A stretch of DNA of 64,000 nucleotides from NCBI RefSeq assembly GCF_029625295.1, contig NZ_CP121112.1:2232001-2296000 (forward strand), written 5' to 3'. How positions within the stretch are numbered: position 1 is the stretch's first letter; the number at the start of each line of letters is the position of its first letter. This document shows positions 9,238 to 16,508 of the stretch, piece after piece. A program made the position numbers and the translations under genes. The notes beneath the pieces were generated by a model, which saw only the letters and a list, made by a program, of their open reading frames with translations, was not told the DNA's origin and did not search any database. The DNA is from Flavobacterium gyeonganense. Its GTDB lineage: Bacteria > Bacteroidota > Bacteroidia > Flavobacteriales > Flavobacteriaceae.

Positions 9238-9668
9238 AAAAAGAACAAAAACTGACCTTTTTTGAGCCTGATTTCGAAAGTGACATCAGGATTCCTTATA
9301 TCCATGAGGGTGTTTCGGCCGGTTTTCCGTCGCCCGCAGCTGATTTTATGGAAACCAGTATCGACCTGAACAAAGAACTAAGCGAAAATCCGCTGGCTAC
9401 TTTTTATATCCGGGTCAAAGGCAATTCGATGATCGATGCGGGTATCAACGATAAAGATGTCTTAGTAGTTGACCGAAGTCTGGAACCGCAAAACAATAAA
9501 ATTGCGATTTGTTTTATCGATGGCGAGTTTACCGTAAAACGCATTCAGGTTGAAAAGGACTGTTTGTACCTCATGCCTGAAAATGCAGATTACAGTCCTA
9601 TAAAAGTTACCGAAGAAAACCAGCTTATTATTTGGGGAATGGTTACTTATGTGATTAAAAAGGTGTGA
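9228..9668 (+). CDS. umuD: UmuD-type self-cleaving S24 peptidase
   Basis: This 146-residue protein has the S24 signature: an Ala31-Gly32 self-cleavage site in VSAGFPSPA, the nucleophile Ser67 in KGNSMID and the general base Lys104 in FTVKR. It lacks a DNA-binding domain, so it is UmuD-like and not LexA. RecA-stimulated cleavage would activate polymerase V together with the overlapping umuC product. The last bases of the gene are the start of a patch repeated at 14567. Confidence 0.93.
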   Translation: MSVKKEQKLTFFEPDFESDIRIPYIHEGVSAGFPSPAADFMETSIDLNKELSENPLATFYIRVKGNSMIDAGINDKDVLVVDRSLEPQNNKIAICFIDGEFTVKRIQVEKDCLYLMPENADYSPIKVTEENQLIIWGMVTYVIKKV

Positions 9669-9837
9669 AATAAGATGCCAACCGAAATTTAAGATATTCT
9701 AGAAACTAAAGCCACTCCGTTATTAAAGTGGCTTTGTTGTTTTAACCGCGTTACAAACGCTACGATTTATCTTTTAATTTAAGTAGGCACTCGCTATAAG
9801 CAAGCGCCAGAGTTGTCGACAAACGAGCGCCAGCGGG
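9665..9837. repeat. Repeat R1, copy A (umuD 3' flank)
   Basis: About 173 bases starting at the umuD stop codon are repeated nearly exactly at 14567-14738, with only a handful of differences, one of them a one-base indel. The repeat includes a terminator-like hairpin and a GC-richer tail ending CGAGCGCCAGCGGG. Confidence 0.9.
9708..9735 (+). terminator. Terminator after umuCD
   Basis: AAAGCCACT and AGTGGCTTT form a 9-base-pair stem followed by a T-rich tract, 40 bases after the umuD stop. The same hairpin is present in the second R1 copy. Confidence 0.7.
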
Positions 9838-9857
9838 AAATTCAGGATGTTCTATGA

Positions 9858-9898
9858 AATCAAAGAGCCACTCTTTAATTGTAGTGGCTTTTTTGATT
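9858..9898. terminator. Second hairpin terminator downstream of umuCD
   Basis: AGCCACT and AGTGGCT pair inside a longer AATCAAA/TTTGATT outer stem with a T run. It reuses the stem sequence of the first hairpin. It lies in the gene-free stretch 9669-10132, which otherwise holds the two repeats R1 and R2 and no convincing gene. Confidence 0.65.
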
Positions 9899-9957
9899 CT
9901 CTTTGTGGGCACGGAAAGAATTTCCGCGCTATCGTTGTCTACATCTGCGCGATCAGG

Positions 9958-10205
9958 ATTGTACTTTGTAAATGACCTAGGGTAAAAACATCGGCAACAG
10001 GATTTTACTGTCTTTGCAATTTATATCCTGAAATTACAGATTAATACTTCTAAATTTTTTATAAATATAATCTTTTTGTTTTTTATTGGTATGTAAGGTT
10101 AAAAGTCGGGAGACTTTTAAGAGATTTTGAGATTATAAGAATATAAAAAAATTGGCAAAGTCAGAGACATTTGCGCAGCACTGTAGTTTTTTTGAGAACA
10201 CTTCG
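9958..10205. repeat. Repeat R2, copy A
   Basis: About 248 bases that recur at 15669-15917 with only a few changes. The repeat contains a perfect hairpin, TAAAAGTC-GGGA-GACTTTTA (10100-10119), and a second GTC/GAC hairpin near its end, and it finishes with GAACACTTCG. It forms the 3' end of the neighbouring immunity candidate, so the element or a recombination has replaced that gene's original end. Confidence 0.9.
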
Positions 10206-10696
10206 GGGATTAACAAAAATATAATTATAAAGATTGCAAAAGTGATTATTAATTTTAAAGTTTCAAGAACCTGTACAAAAGATGAATTATCCACTTTATA
10301 CCATTGCAAATCATCATTTATTTCTGATTTTTGAATTATATCATAATGAATTTTAGCACCAGGCCTCCTTTTTTTGTCATATTGAACCTTTACAAAAATA
10401 ATTTTATTTCTATTATCTAAGATTTCGCAAAAAATTCCCGAAGAATTATAGGTGTATTCTAATATTTTATAAACTTCAATATTACTTTTTATTTTTGTGC
10501 CTCTACCGATAATTTGTATAAATCCTTCTTCTTCAATTTTAAATCCTTGTAAAGAATCAAAGTCAGTATTATACTCGTAGGTAATTGTGTTTTTAAAAAA
10601 ATTAAAACCTTTACCATAAAAACTTAAAGTGTTGTCTATTATAAAGAATAAGAGAATCAAGATAATTATAGAAATTAAAAATTTTAGTGATTTCAT
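10133..10696 (-). CDS. Two-TM membrane protein, candidate immunity protein of displaced cassette 1
   Basis: A 187-residue protein with a transmembrane helix at about residues 5-25 and another at about 148-166, enclosing a soluble domain. It starts 11 bases after the stop of the displaced RHS toxin tail, the usual place for an immunity gene. The last 23 or so residues are encoded by repeat R2 and are probably not original, so the protein may be trimmed or altered. No family is recognised; membrane location would suit protection against a toxin acting at the inner membrane or periplasm, but this is inference. Confidence 0.6.
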   Translation of the reverse strand: MKSLKFLISIIILILLFFIIDNTLSFYGKGFNFFKNTITYEYNTDFDSLQGFKIEEEGFIQIIGRGTKIKSNIEVYKILEYTYNSSGIFCEILDNRNKIIFVKVQYDKKRRPGAKIHYDIIQKSEINDDLQWYKVDNSSFVQVLETLKLIITFAIFIIIFLLIPEVFSKKLQCCANVSDFANFFIFL

Positions 10697-10707
10697 ATGT
10701 GTATAGA

Positions 10708-11775
10708 TTAATACCCTGGATTTGGATAAGTTATTTTAAAAGTTGAAGGAATATACATATAAGGTTTACCTCCTAGTCGTTCAAGATTTGGGCCTAATCC
10801 ATCAGGTTTAGATGAAGAAATTCCCATTCTTCCTAAAATATTTTCTGATATAAAATCGGGATCATAAAAACCATCATTAACGAATTCTGTAAAAGTTGTT
10901 GTACAATTGCCTCCAGCGCAATTTGTCGAATAATTCACATTTGTACGACCAACATGAAAGACTTTGTATGTCATATCCACATCAAAACTTCCGTTTAAAT
11001 TATTAGCAACTCCACTTATTAGACGTCTTACAACTCTTAAATATTCCTTTGAATTATGTAACTCTAATTGAGTGCTTTTATCCAATGAAGCCGCACTTCC
11101 ATCCCCATGTTTATAATAGTCTGTAGCTTCTTTTGTATTTTTTAATACTTTAGTTTTTCCTTTAGGCGGATCAATTTGATGTAGTGCGTGATTCAGCCCA
11201 CTAACCACAAGTCCCGTAACAGCCCCCTGCCAAAAATTACCCCCAGTAAGAGCTGCTCCTGCGCCACCCGAAACAGTTCCAAAAGCAATCATACCTGCTA
11301 CATTGTTAGCACCTATAGCGCCACTTATTCCCTGATGCGCATAAGTAGTGGTTACAAAATGTCCTTCGGTTAAACTGCTATTGGTTTCAAAATTTGTTTC
11401 AGTTGTGCTACCGCCACTCCAAGCACTAGCTGCAATACTACTCAAAGCACCAGATGCAAAACCACTCCAGAATTTACCTCCTGAAATAGCCGTCATAGTT
11501 CCCTGAAAAGTACCATGGGCCACTGCACTAAATGCTGCCTGCGAATAGAAAGTGGTAAATAAATTCGTTGCCGCTGTACCAATACCAAAAGTCACCGCCG
11601 AAGTTGCCGCACCAATAAAAGTAGTTTTTGCCAAACCACCTACACTAAACGGTACATCTGCAAGTAAAGCTGTAACGGTATAGGTAAATGCTGCAATTGC
11701 TGCTCCAATTCCTACTGCAGCTAAAAAAGCAATTTCCCCGCTAGGATCCGTGTACATCAACGGATTATTCAGCAC
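10708..11775 (-). CDS. Displaced RHS C-terminal cassette 1 (pretoxin plus toxin tail)
   Basis: The first 200 or so residues repeat, almost letter for letter, the hydrophobic Gly/Ala-rich pretoxin region of the large RHS protein at 16505-23089, ending in SGLNHALHQIDPP. Then comes a unique tail of about 150 residues beginning GKTKVLKNTKEATDYYKHGD, which would be the toxin; no fold is recognised. The frame opens at the RHS motif LNNPLMYTDPSGE, so there is no secretion module left and the start codon is fortuitous. Such displaced tails can be swapped back onto the full-length gene by recombination in the shared segment. Confidence 0.75.
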   Translation of the reverse strand: MLNNPLMYTDPSGEIAFLAAVGIGAAIAAFTYTVTALLADVPFSVGGLAKTTFIGAATSAVTFGIGTAATNLFTTFYSQAAFSAVAHGTFQGTMTAISGGKFWSGFASGALSSIAASAWSGGSTTETNFETNSSLTEGHFVTTTYAHQGISGAIGANNVAGMIAFGTVSGGAGAALTGGNFWQGAVTGLVVSGLNHALHQIDPPKGKTKVLKNTKEATDYYKHGDGSAASLDKSTQLELHNSKEYLRVVRRLISGVANNLNGSFDVDMTYKVFHVGRTNVNYSTNCAGGNCTTTFTEFVNDGFYDPDFISENILGRMGISSSKPDGLGPNLERLGGKPYMYIPSTFKITYPNPGY

Positions 11776-11998
11776 ATACGCATACCTATTGTAATTCTGG
11801 GTTCTCAGGCTGCTGTATAAAATTATCCGGCATTAAAAAAGAACGTAAAACAGGATCGTACAAACGGCCGTTCATGTGTATCAGCCCAACTTCTGCCAGA
11901 TGCTCGTGGCTCGTATAACCACGGTCGAGCATCATCAGCGCTGCCCCTGTACCGTTTGTGGGCAGGGTGATGGCAACGCCATTTTTCTGCAGCTTGTC
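11776..11998 (-). pseudogene. RHS core remnant upstream of displaced cassette 1
   Basis: This stretch matches the RHS core of the large gene (about 17541-17750) but a 2-base loss at about 11800 (GGGTTCTC here, GGGTGTTCTC there) breaks the frame into the cassette. Similarity stops abruptly near 11998, marking the edge of the duplicated segment. Confidence 0.8.
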
Positions 11999-12069
11999 AA
12001 TAATAACAGGTACGAGCCTGAGGCATCGCGCTAGCCGTTATAATTATTTATGCTTGGCAAGGATACTCG

Positions 12070-12740
12070 TCATAGACGAGCACCAGTTAGGTGTTCACTA
12101 CTAAGTTTAACATTCTTACCTGGTGGTAAGGGAGGAGGAACTGGACTTTTAACCATTTTAATTTTAAGATCAAATTCATTAGAAGTATAGTCATTAAAAT
12201 CATATATAGAAAATATATTTTTAAGCATTTTTTTTGAAAGATTGGATTTTTTGAGTTTTTCTTTAATTTTTTGCCCATAAATTTTTAAACAAACTTTATA
12301 GTTTTTTGCTGGTAAAATTTTGTAGGTCTTTAAATAAGTCGATTCATTTTGATCATACAAATTTATTCTAATTTTTTTTCTGCATATGGTAGTAAAGAAA
12401 TGGTACTATTCTTAATTTCATTAATAAAATCTTCCTCTTTTCTAGTACCAGAATTATAAATATTTAAACTTGAACTAGGTACAATTACATTTTTTTCTTT
12501 TAAATCAAAAAAATTCAAGTAAATCTTAGAAGAATTATTATTTGTAAAGGAAACTTTGTCATTGTATGCGACTCCTAAATTATTGAGGTCTAAGAACAAA
12601 ATCTTTTTGTAAGATGTATTATTAATAATTTTAACTACAACTTCTGCTTCTGAAACTGATGATGCGACAATTAAAATATCTTTCTCTTGAGAAGAGCAAA
12701 CATTAACTAATAAAAACATATATAGAACTATCTTTTTCAT
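12070..12740 (-). pseudogene. Secreted protein split by a homopolymer deletion; candidate immunity protein of cassette 2
   Basis: The 5' part (12740 to 12363) begins with a signal-like MKKIVLYMFLLVNVCSSQ and ends shortly after an A8 run. The 3' part (12360 to 12070) has no ATG start. Adding one T to the T8 run at 12372-12379 fuses them through AEKKIRINLYDQNESTYLK into one protein of about 223 residues with a proline-rich SPVPPPLPPG segment near the end. The start overlaps the stop of the metallopeptidase-like toxin tail by four bases, so it is the likely immunity or modulator gene. Function is otherwise unknown. Confidence 0.65.
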
Positions 12741-13264
12741 CTATGATATAATTTTTGATTATAATAATAATTTTTATCCTGATAGGCTCCTAAGCCACGT
12801 ACATAATTAAATACACCTCTCTCAAAATAGTCTGTATATGCATTTTGTAATTCATTACCTTTAAGATTTAATTTATATCTTAAACTCCACATTTTCATTC
12901 CTGCATTTCCAGAATAAAAATCGCCAGCATGATAATATTCATGTAGAATGGTTCTTGCTAATATATAGTTTGATTTGAAAGCAGATTTATAAAATTTAAT
13001 AACTGTGCCTCCATTTGCAGAACCATCCTCATCCATACGATATTCAAAATCTCCATTTTTTGTTCCATTACTGCCTCCTACTTTTATTTTTGGTAAACTT
13101 TCATTTTTTTTCATATCATCTGTAAATAAAGCATAAACTTCCTTTTTTATATTTTTCACAGAGTTTTCACTGAGTTCTGGAACTCCATTAGGATCTTTTA
13201 AACTAGAACGAATCAAATTTCTTTCATACAATTTATGCGCAAAATGATTCAGCCCACTAACCAC
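12737..13264 (-). CDS. Displaced RHS toxin tail, putative zinc metallopeptidase (cassette 2)
   Basis: After the RHS-derived segment VSGLNH, the tail contains ILHEYYHAGDF, a clear HExxH zinc-peptidase motif, at about residues 108-118. It lies in a helix-like stretch followed by an aromatic-rich region. HExxH tails are a known class of RHS effector. The reading frame is open further upstream to a TGA at 13286, so the GTG or other start used here is not original. Without the rest of the RHS shell the tail is presumably silent unless recombined. Its partner gene overlaps by four bases. Confidence 0.7.
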   Translation of the reverse strand: MVSGLNHFAHKLYERNLIRSSLKDPNGVPELSENSVKNIKKEVYALFTDDMKKNESLPKIKVGGSNGTKNGDFEYRMDEDGSANGGTVIKFYKSAFKSNYILARTILHEYYHAGDFYSGNAGMKMWSLRYKLNLKGNELQNAYTDYFERGVFNYVRGLGAYQDKNYYYNQKLYHR

Positions 13265-13285
13265 AAGACCAGTTACAGCTCCCTG

Positions 13286-13579
13286 TCAGAAATTACCTCC
13301 AGTTAAAGCTGCTCCAGCACCACCTGAAACCGTACCAAAAGCAATCATACCTAAGTCACCAGTTCCCGCACCAAGACCGGCATGTTTTGTAAGAGACATC
13401 GTGTAATTACCATTATCAGTAATTGTATCTCCTCCACTCCAGGCACTAGATGCAATACTACTCAAAGCCCCTGCCGCAAAACCACTCCAGAATTTACCTC
13501 CAGAAATAGCCGTCATAGTACCCTGAAAAGTACCATGGGCAGCAGCCTGAGTTATACCTGTATTATGACTTAATATCAT
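13286..13579 (-). pseudogene. RHS pretoxin fragment of cassette 2, cut by TGG to TGA
   Basis: This matches the pretoxin segment (HGTFQGTMTAISGGKFW and later GMIAFGTVSGGAGAALTGGNF). In every other copy the next codon is TGG (Trp, NFWQGAV); here it is TGA at 13286-13288, then the frame continues QGAVTG into the metallopeptidase tail. The 5' edge at about 13550 abuts the end of the next cassette's immunity gene. Confidence 0.8.
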
Positions 13580-13946
13580 TAAATGGTATTTCTAACTTCA
13601 CTAAATCTTTCTTTAGATAAATTATGAATTTTTCAATCATTATTTTATCTCCCCAAAAATCTTCAAGGTTACGCTCCTTAATTAATTTATCTTTCTTTGT
13701 TATATAATATTCTAATTGATCATATGACAAATCAAATTCAATAGAATAGTCAAAATAGGTAAAATCAAAACAGATACAATAGTTTTCTAATTTATAAAAT
13801 TCACCTCTGACTCCTTCAAAAAAATAGCTTTTAACTACTAGGTTAGTTATACTATCATTTATAAATAATTCATTTAATAATAAAATGCAATCAATTTGTA
13901 ATTGAGAATTACTAACCTTATTGGAATCTAAAACTGAACTAATCAT
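13563..13946 (-). CDS. Candidate immunity protein of displaced cassette 3
   Basis: A 127-residue acidic, aromatic-rich soluble protein with no signal peptide. It overlaps the end of the cassette 3 toxin tail by four bases, the arrangement seen for the other toxin/immunity pairs here. No family is recognised. A cytoplasmic immunity protein would suggest that its toxin acts in the cytoplasm, but this is inference. Confidence 0.65.
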   Translation of the reverse strand: MISSVLDSNKVSNSQLQIDCILLLNELFINDSITNLVVKSYFFEGVRGEFYKLENYCICFDFTYFDYSIEFDLSYDQLEYYITKKDKLIKERNLEDFWGDKIMIEKFIIYLKKDLVKLEIPFNDIKS

Positions 13947-14545
13947 AATTTTTTTATTTTTGGTATTTTTCCTAAATCTATATCCAAAAGATGCTTCGAA
14001 TTATTGCCCCAAGTTATTCTAAAAACTTCTCTTCCTCTTGAGGTAGAAGTCCCTATTCTTAAATATCTATTTGCTCCTAATTTTGGCACATATTCTCTTA
14101 TGAAATTCCCGGTTGCTCTGAAAAAAGGCGTTTTCAAAGTATTAAGCCCTTCTCCCAAATATGACCATCCTGCTCCAAGAACTTTCCCCCCTGCATACAT
14201 CTCAAAAATAGTATTATCTTCAGCTATAGCCCCAGTTGATAATTTAAAGCCTTTAAAACCATAACCTCTGAGTTTGCCGCCATTACTTCCAAATTCACCT
14301 TGAGATACACCTCTGTATGTAACTGATGTTGAAGAAATAATTTCACCATTATCATCATACATATAATCTGTTGTGTCACCTCCATTATTGTTTACCTGAT
14401 TTCCATTTTTATCATAACCATTGTCATCAGAATGTGCCGCATGATTCAACCCAGATACAACCAAACCCGTAACAGCCCCCTGCCAAAAATTACCTCCAGT
14501 AAGTGCAGCACCAGCTCCACCCGAAACTGTACCAAAAGCAATCAT
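13943..14545 (-). CDS. Displaced RHS toxin tail, cassette 3
   Basis: The first 35 residues (MIAFGTVSGGAG through SGLNHAAH) are the shared RHS pretoxin segment; the frame is in fact open to 14566, where repeat R1 begins. The unique tail of about 165 residues has a Gly-rich stretch and ends with RIGTSTSRGREVFRITWG and a basic KIPKIKKL terminus. I do not recognise the toxin family. The gene lacks all secretion and shell domains, so it is a silent cassette unless moved by recombination. Confidence 0.7.
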   Translation of the reverse strand: MIAFGTVSGGAGAALTGGNFWQGAVTGLVVSGLNHAAHSDDNGYDKNGNQVNNNGGDTTDYMYDDNGEIISSTSVTYRGVSQGEFGSNGGKLRGYGFKGFKLSTGAIAEDNTIFEMYAGGKVLGAGWSYLGEGLNTLKTPFFRATGNFIREYVPKLGANRYLRIGTSTSRGREVFRITWGNNSKHLLDIDLGKIPKIKKL

Positions 14546-14566
14546 ACCAAAAGTTCCTGTTCCGGA

Positions 14567-14738
14567 GTGAAATAAGATGCCAACCGAAATTTAAGATATT
14601 CTAGAAACTAAAGCCACTCCGTTATTAAAGTGGCTTTGTTGTTTTAACCGCATTACAAACGCTACGATTTATCTTTTAATTTAAGTAGGCATCGCTATAA
14701 GCAAGCGCCAGAGTTGTCGATAAACGAGCGCCAGCGGG
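14567..14738. repeat. Repeat R1, copy B
   Basis: Second copy of the umuD 3' flank (compare 9665-9837), including the AAAGCCACT/AGTGGCTTT hairpin. It is joined directly to the cut end of the cassette 3 RHS segment at TCCGG, so it marks a recombination joint. Confidence 0.9.
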
Positions 14739-14750
14739 TATGGTATAATA

Positions 14751-15359
14751 CTATTTTTTTACTCTTATATGATGTTCATGTTCTAATTCAACTACGATTT
14801 TTTTTAAACTATCTGCTCTTTGCATGTTTTGAGGAATTCCAATACCATTACGATTTAAAATTTCTAAATAACGAACACTTCCTAATTCTTTATTCTCTAC
14901 TCCAATTTTTAAAAAATACATCAAATAATTCTTCTGATCTGAATTCAATTTTTTAATATTATTTAAATATGGCATTAAACTAGCATCCGTTCCATCATAG
15001 TCATATTTTGTATTCGTGTAAAATTCTAACAAATTACTAAAAGCTGTAGATGCATATTTAAACTTATGGTATTTTTCAACCATTATTAAGGTATATGGAA
15101 TAATTTCTTCTTTTTTAGAATCATTATAAACATAATAAAGCTCTAACTCTCCATATGAAGCGTCATCTCCTTTATACTTTACATTATATTTTGCATTCTT
15201 AATTCGATCTTCATCAAAGTATTTTGATTTTTTAAAATCTTCCCTATTAGAATCTATAGTATTTTCAATTATTTCTTTTCTTTTAATTTGTTTTTCATTT
15301 TTGCAAGATATAACTAACATTACAAGAAATGACAACGTTAAAACATTTGTTAATTTCAT
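14751..15359 (-). CDS. Lipoprotein, candidate immunity protein of displaced cassette 4
   Basis: A 202-residue protein with a lipoprotein signal (LVISC followed by KNEKQ). The rest is soluble, charged and helical, with a C-terminal segment (YLEILNRNGIGIPQNMQRA) that vaguely resembles Sel1-like repeats. It begins 12 bases after the stop of a toxin-tail fragment, so it is the likely immunity partner, acting at the inner face of the outer membrane or in the periplasm. The family is not recognised. Confidence 0.65.
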   Translation of the reverse strand: MKLTNVLTLSFLVMLVISCKNEKQIKRKEIIENTIDSNREDFKKSKYFDEDRIKNAKYNVKYKGDDASYGELELYYVYNDSKKEEIIPYTLIMVEKYHKFKYASTAFSNLLEFYTNTKYDYDGTDASLMPYLNNIKKLNSDQKNYLMYFLKIGVENKELGSVRYLEILNRNGIGIPQNMQRADSLKKIVVELEHEHHIRVKK

Positions 15360-15371
15360 ATGTTTATTTTT

Positions 15372-15605
15372 TTATTTAATATCAGCACTAACTTTTGTCC
15401 AAGAGCCATTTTGGAATTTATTATACCAACCTTTTTGTGATTGATTACTTTTGGTAAAATGTACATTTCCATCTGAACACCAATTTTGTGCTGCTGACCA
15501 TATAGTTAACCCGCTATATTCATTTGTTAAGTATTGTGATATATTTCCCAGCTCTTCGAAGTGTTCCTCTCTAACGCTGCGCAAATGTCTCCGACTTTGC
15601 GCCAC
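15372..15605 (-). pseudogene. Toxin-tail fragment of displaced cassette 4, cut by a repeat element
   Basis: Only about 60 C-terminal residues (from NISQYLTNEYSGL) appear to be original. The first 16 or so residues, including the start codon, are encoded by the end of the MITE-like element at 15556-15917. The fragment ends just before a lipoprotein gene, as toxin tails do. No family is recognised. Confidence 0.6.
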
Positions 15606-15650
15606 TTTAAATTTCTTAAGAATCCAATATCTGTAAAAGTCTCCGACTTT
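15579..15650. repeat. REP-like GTC/GAC hairpins
   Basis: Two palindromes lie close together: GCGCAAA...TTTGCGC (15579-15602) and AAAGTC-TCC-GACTTT (15636-15650). Both have a GTCTCCGAC core. Confidence 0.7.
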
Positions 15651-15810
15651 AAACCAAAATTGCTACAAATTGTACTTTGTAAATGATCTAGGGTAAAAAC
15701 ATCGGCAACAGGATTTTAATGTCTTTGCAATTTATATCCTGAAATTACAGATTAATACTTCTAAATTTTTTATAAATATAATCTTTTTGTTTTTTATTGG
15801 TATGTAAGGT

Positions 15811-15830
15811 TAAAAGTCGGGAGACTTTTA
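15811..15830. repeat. Perfect hairpin inside R2 copy B
   Basis: TAAAAGTC and GACTTTTA pair perfectly around GGGA. The same hairpin is in R2 copy A at 10100-10119, and it shares the GTC/GAC core of the nearby REP-like hairpins. Confidence 0.8.
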
Positions 15831-15941
15831 AGAGATTTTGAGATTATAAGAATATAAAAAAATTGCGCAAAGTCAGAGACATTTGCGCAGCACTGTAGTT
15901 TTTTTGAGAACACTTCGTAGAGCGGGGAGACAAATATTCAA

Positions 15942-16508
15942 TCAGAATTCTAAATCAACTTTTTTCCTTGCTTTAATGTTTTTGAAATCCTTTATATTTA
16001 GAGGTCCAAAAATGGAATCAGTTGTTTTTTCGATTATATAATAATTGGTTTTATTCTTAAATATTTTTTTATAGCAAGATTTTTGCCTAAATAAACTATC
16101 GGCAACTATATCTTTTTTTGTTTTTTTGTTTTTTTCTAATAAAGTTTGAATATCCTTTAAAGTCATTTTGTCATAACCTATCTCAACCAAACTATCTTTT
16201 CGATTTTCTAAATAGTAGTTATTCCAAAATTCTAAATTCTGTTTTATTTTGTTTATAAGTAATTTTTTATTTGGTTGTTGCTTAATTATTATGTATTCAT
16301 CATTAAACTTTTTTTGTATAACATCTGCATAAATTAAAACTTCCTCAAAATTAGATTTTTCCTTTGACCTGTAAAACATTGATCCATATGGGTAGCCTAT
16401 ATCTATAGCTTCATCGTCTGATAAATAATAATAATTATCGCCCATTGTTTCTATATTACTACAATTTGTTAGCAAAAAGGCTACAAATAAAACATTCATT
16501 TTTTTCAT
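15942..16508 (-). CDS. Lipoprotein, candidate immunity protein for the large RHS toxin
   Basis: A 188-residue protein with a lipoprotein-type leader (FLLTNC at about residues 11-16) and a Lys/Asp-rich helical body. Its start overlaps the stop of the large RHS gene by four bases, so the two are translationally coupled, the hallmark of a toxin/immunity pair. No family is recognised. Lipid anchoring suggests the matching toxin is met in the periplasm or at the membrane. Confidence 0.7.
   Translation of the reverse strand: MKKMNVLFVAFLLTNCSNIETMGDNYYYLSDDEAIDIGYPYGSMFYRSKEKSNFEEVLIYADVIQKKFNDEYIIIKQQPNKKLLINKIKQNLEFWNNYYLENRKDSLVEIGYDKMTLKDIQTLLEKNKKTKKDIVADSLFRQKSCYKKIFKNKTNYYIIEKTTDSIFGPLNIKDFKNIKARKKVDLEF

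Larger units (their letters stand above)
15556..15917. mobile_element. MITE-like element with imperfect terminal inverted repeats (contains repeat R2 copy B)
   Basis: The left end (from 15556) starts CGAAGTGTTC and contains a hairpin based on GCGCAAATGTCTCCGACTTTGCGC. The right end (to 15917) carries the inverted counterpart, GCGCAAAGTCAGAGACATTTGCGC then GAACACTTCG. The interior has no coding capacity. The right 249 bases (15669-15917) are the second copy of R2. No target-site duplication is obvious. The layout suggests a REP- or MITE-like unit moved by a transposase elsewhere. Together with nearby flanks it fills the gene-free stretch 15606-15941. Confidence 0.6.

Noticed and set aside
7963..9668. 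LexA repressor for the second gene
   Set aside because: The S24 protein lacks a DNA-binding domain and overlaps umuC, so it is UmuD-like.
15541..15930. tRNA-like or CRISPR-like structure suggested by repeated short palindromes
   Set aside because: The palindromes are not evenly spaced, have no conserved repeat-spacer pattern and cannot form a cloverleaf; they fit REP/MITE hairpins.
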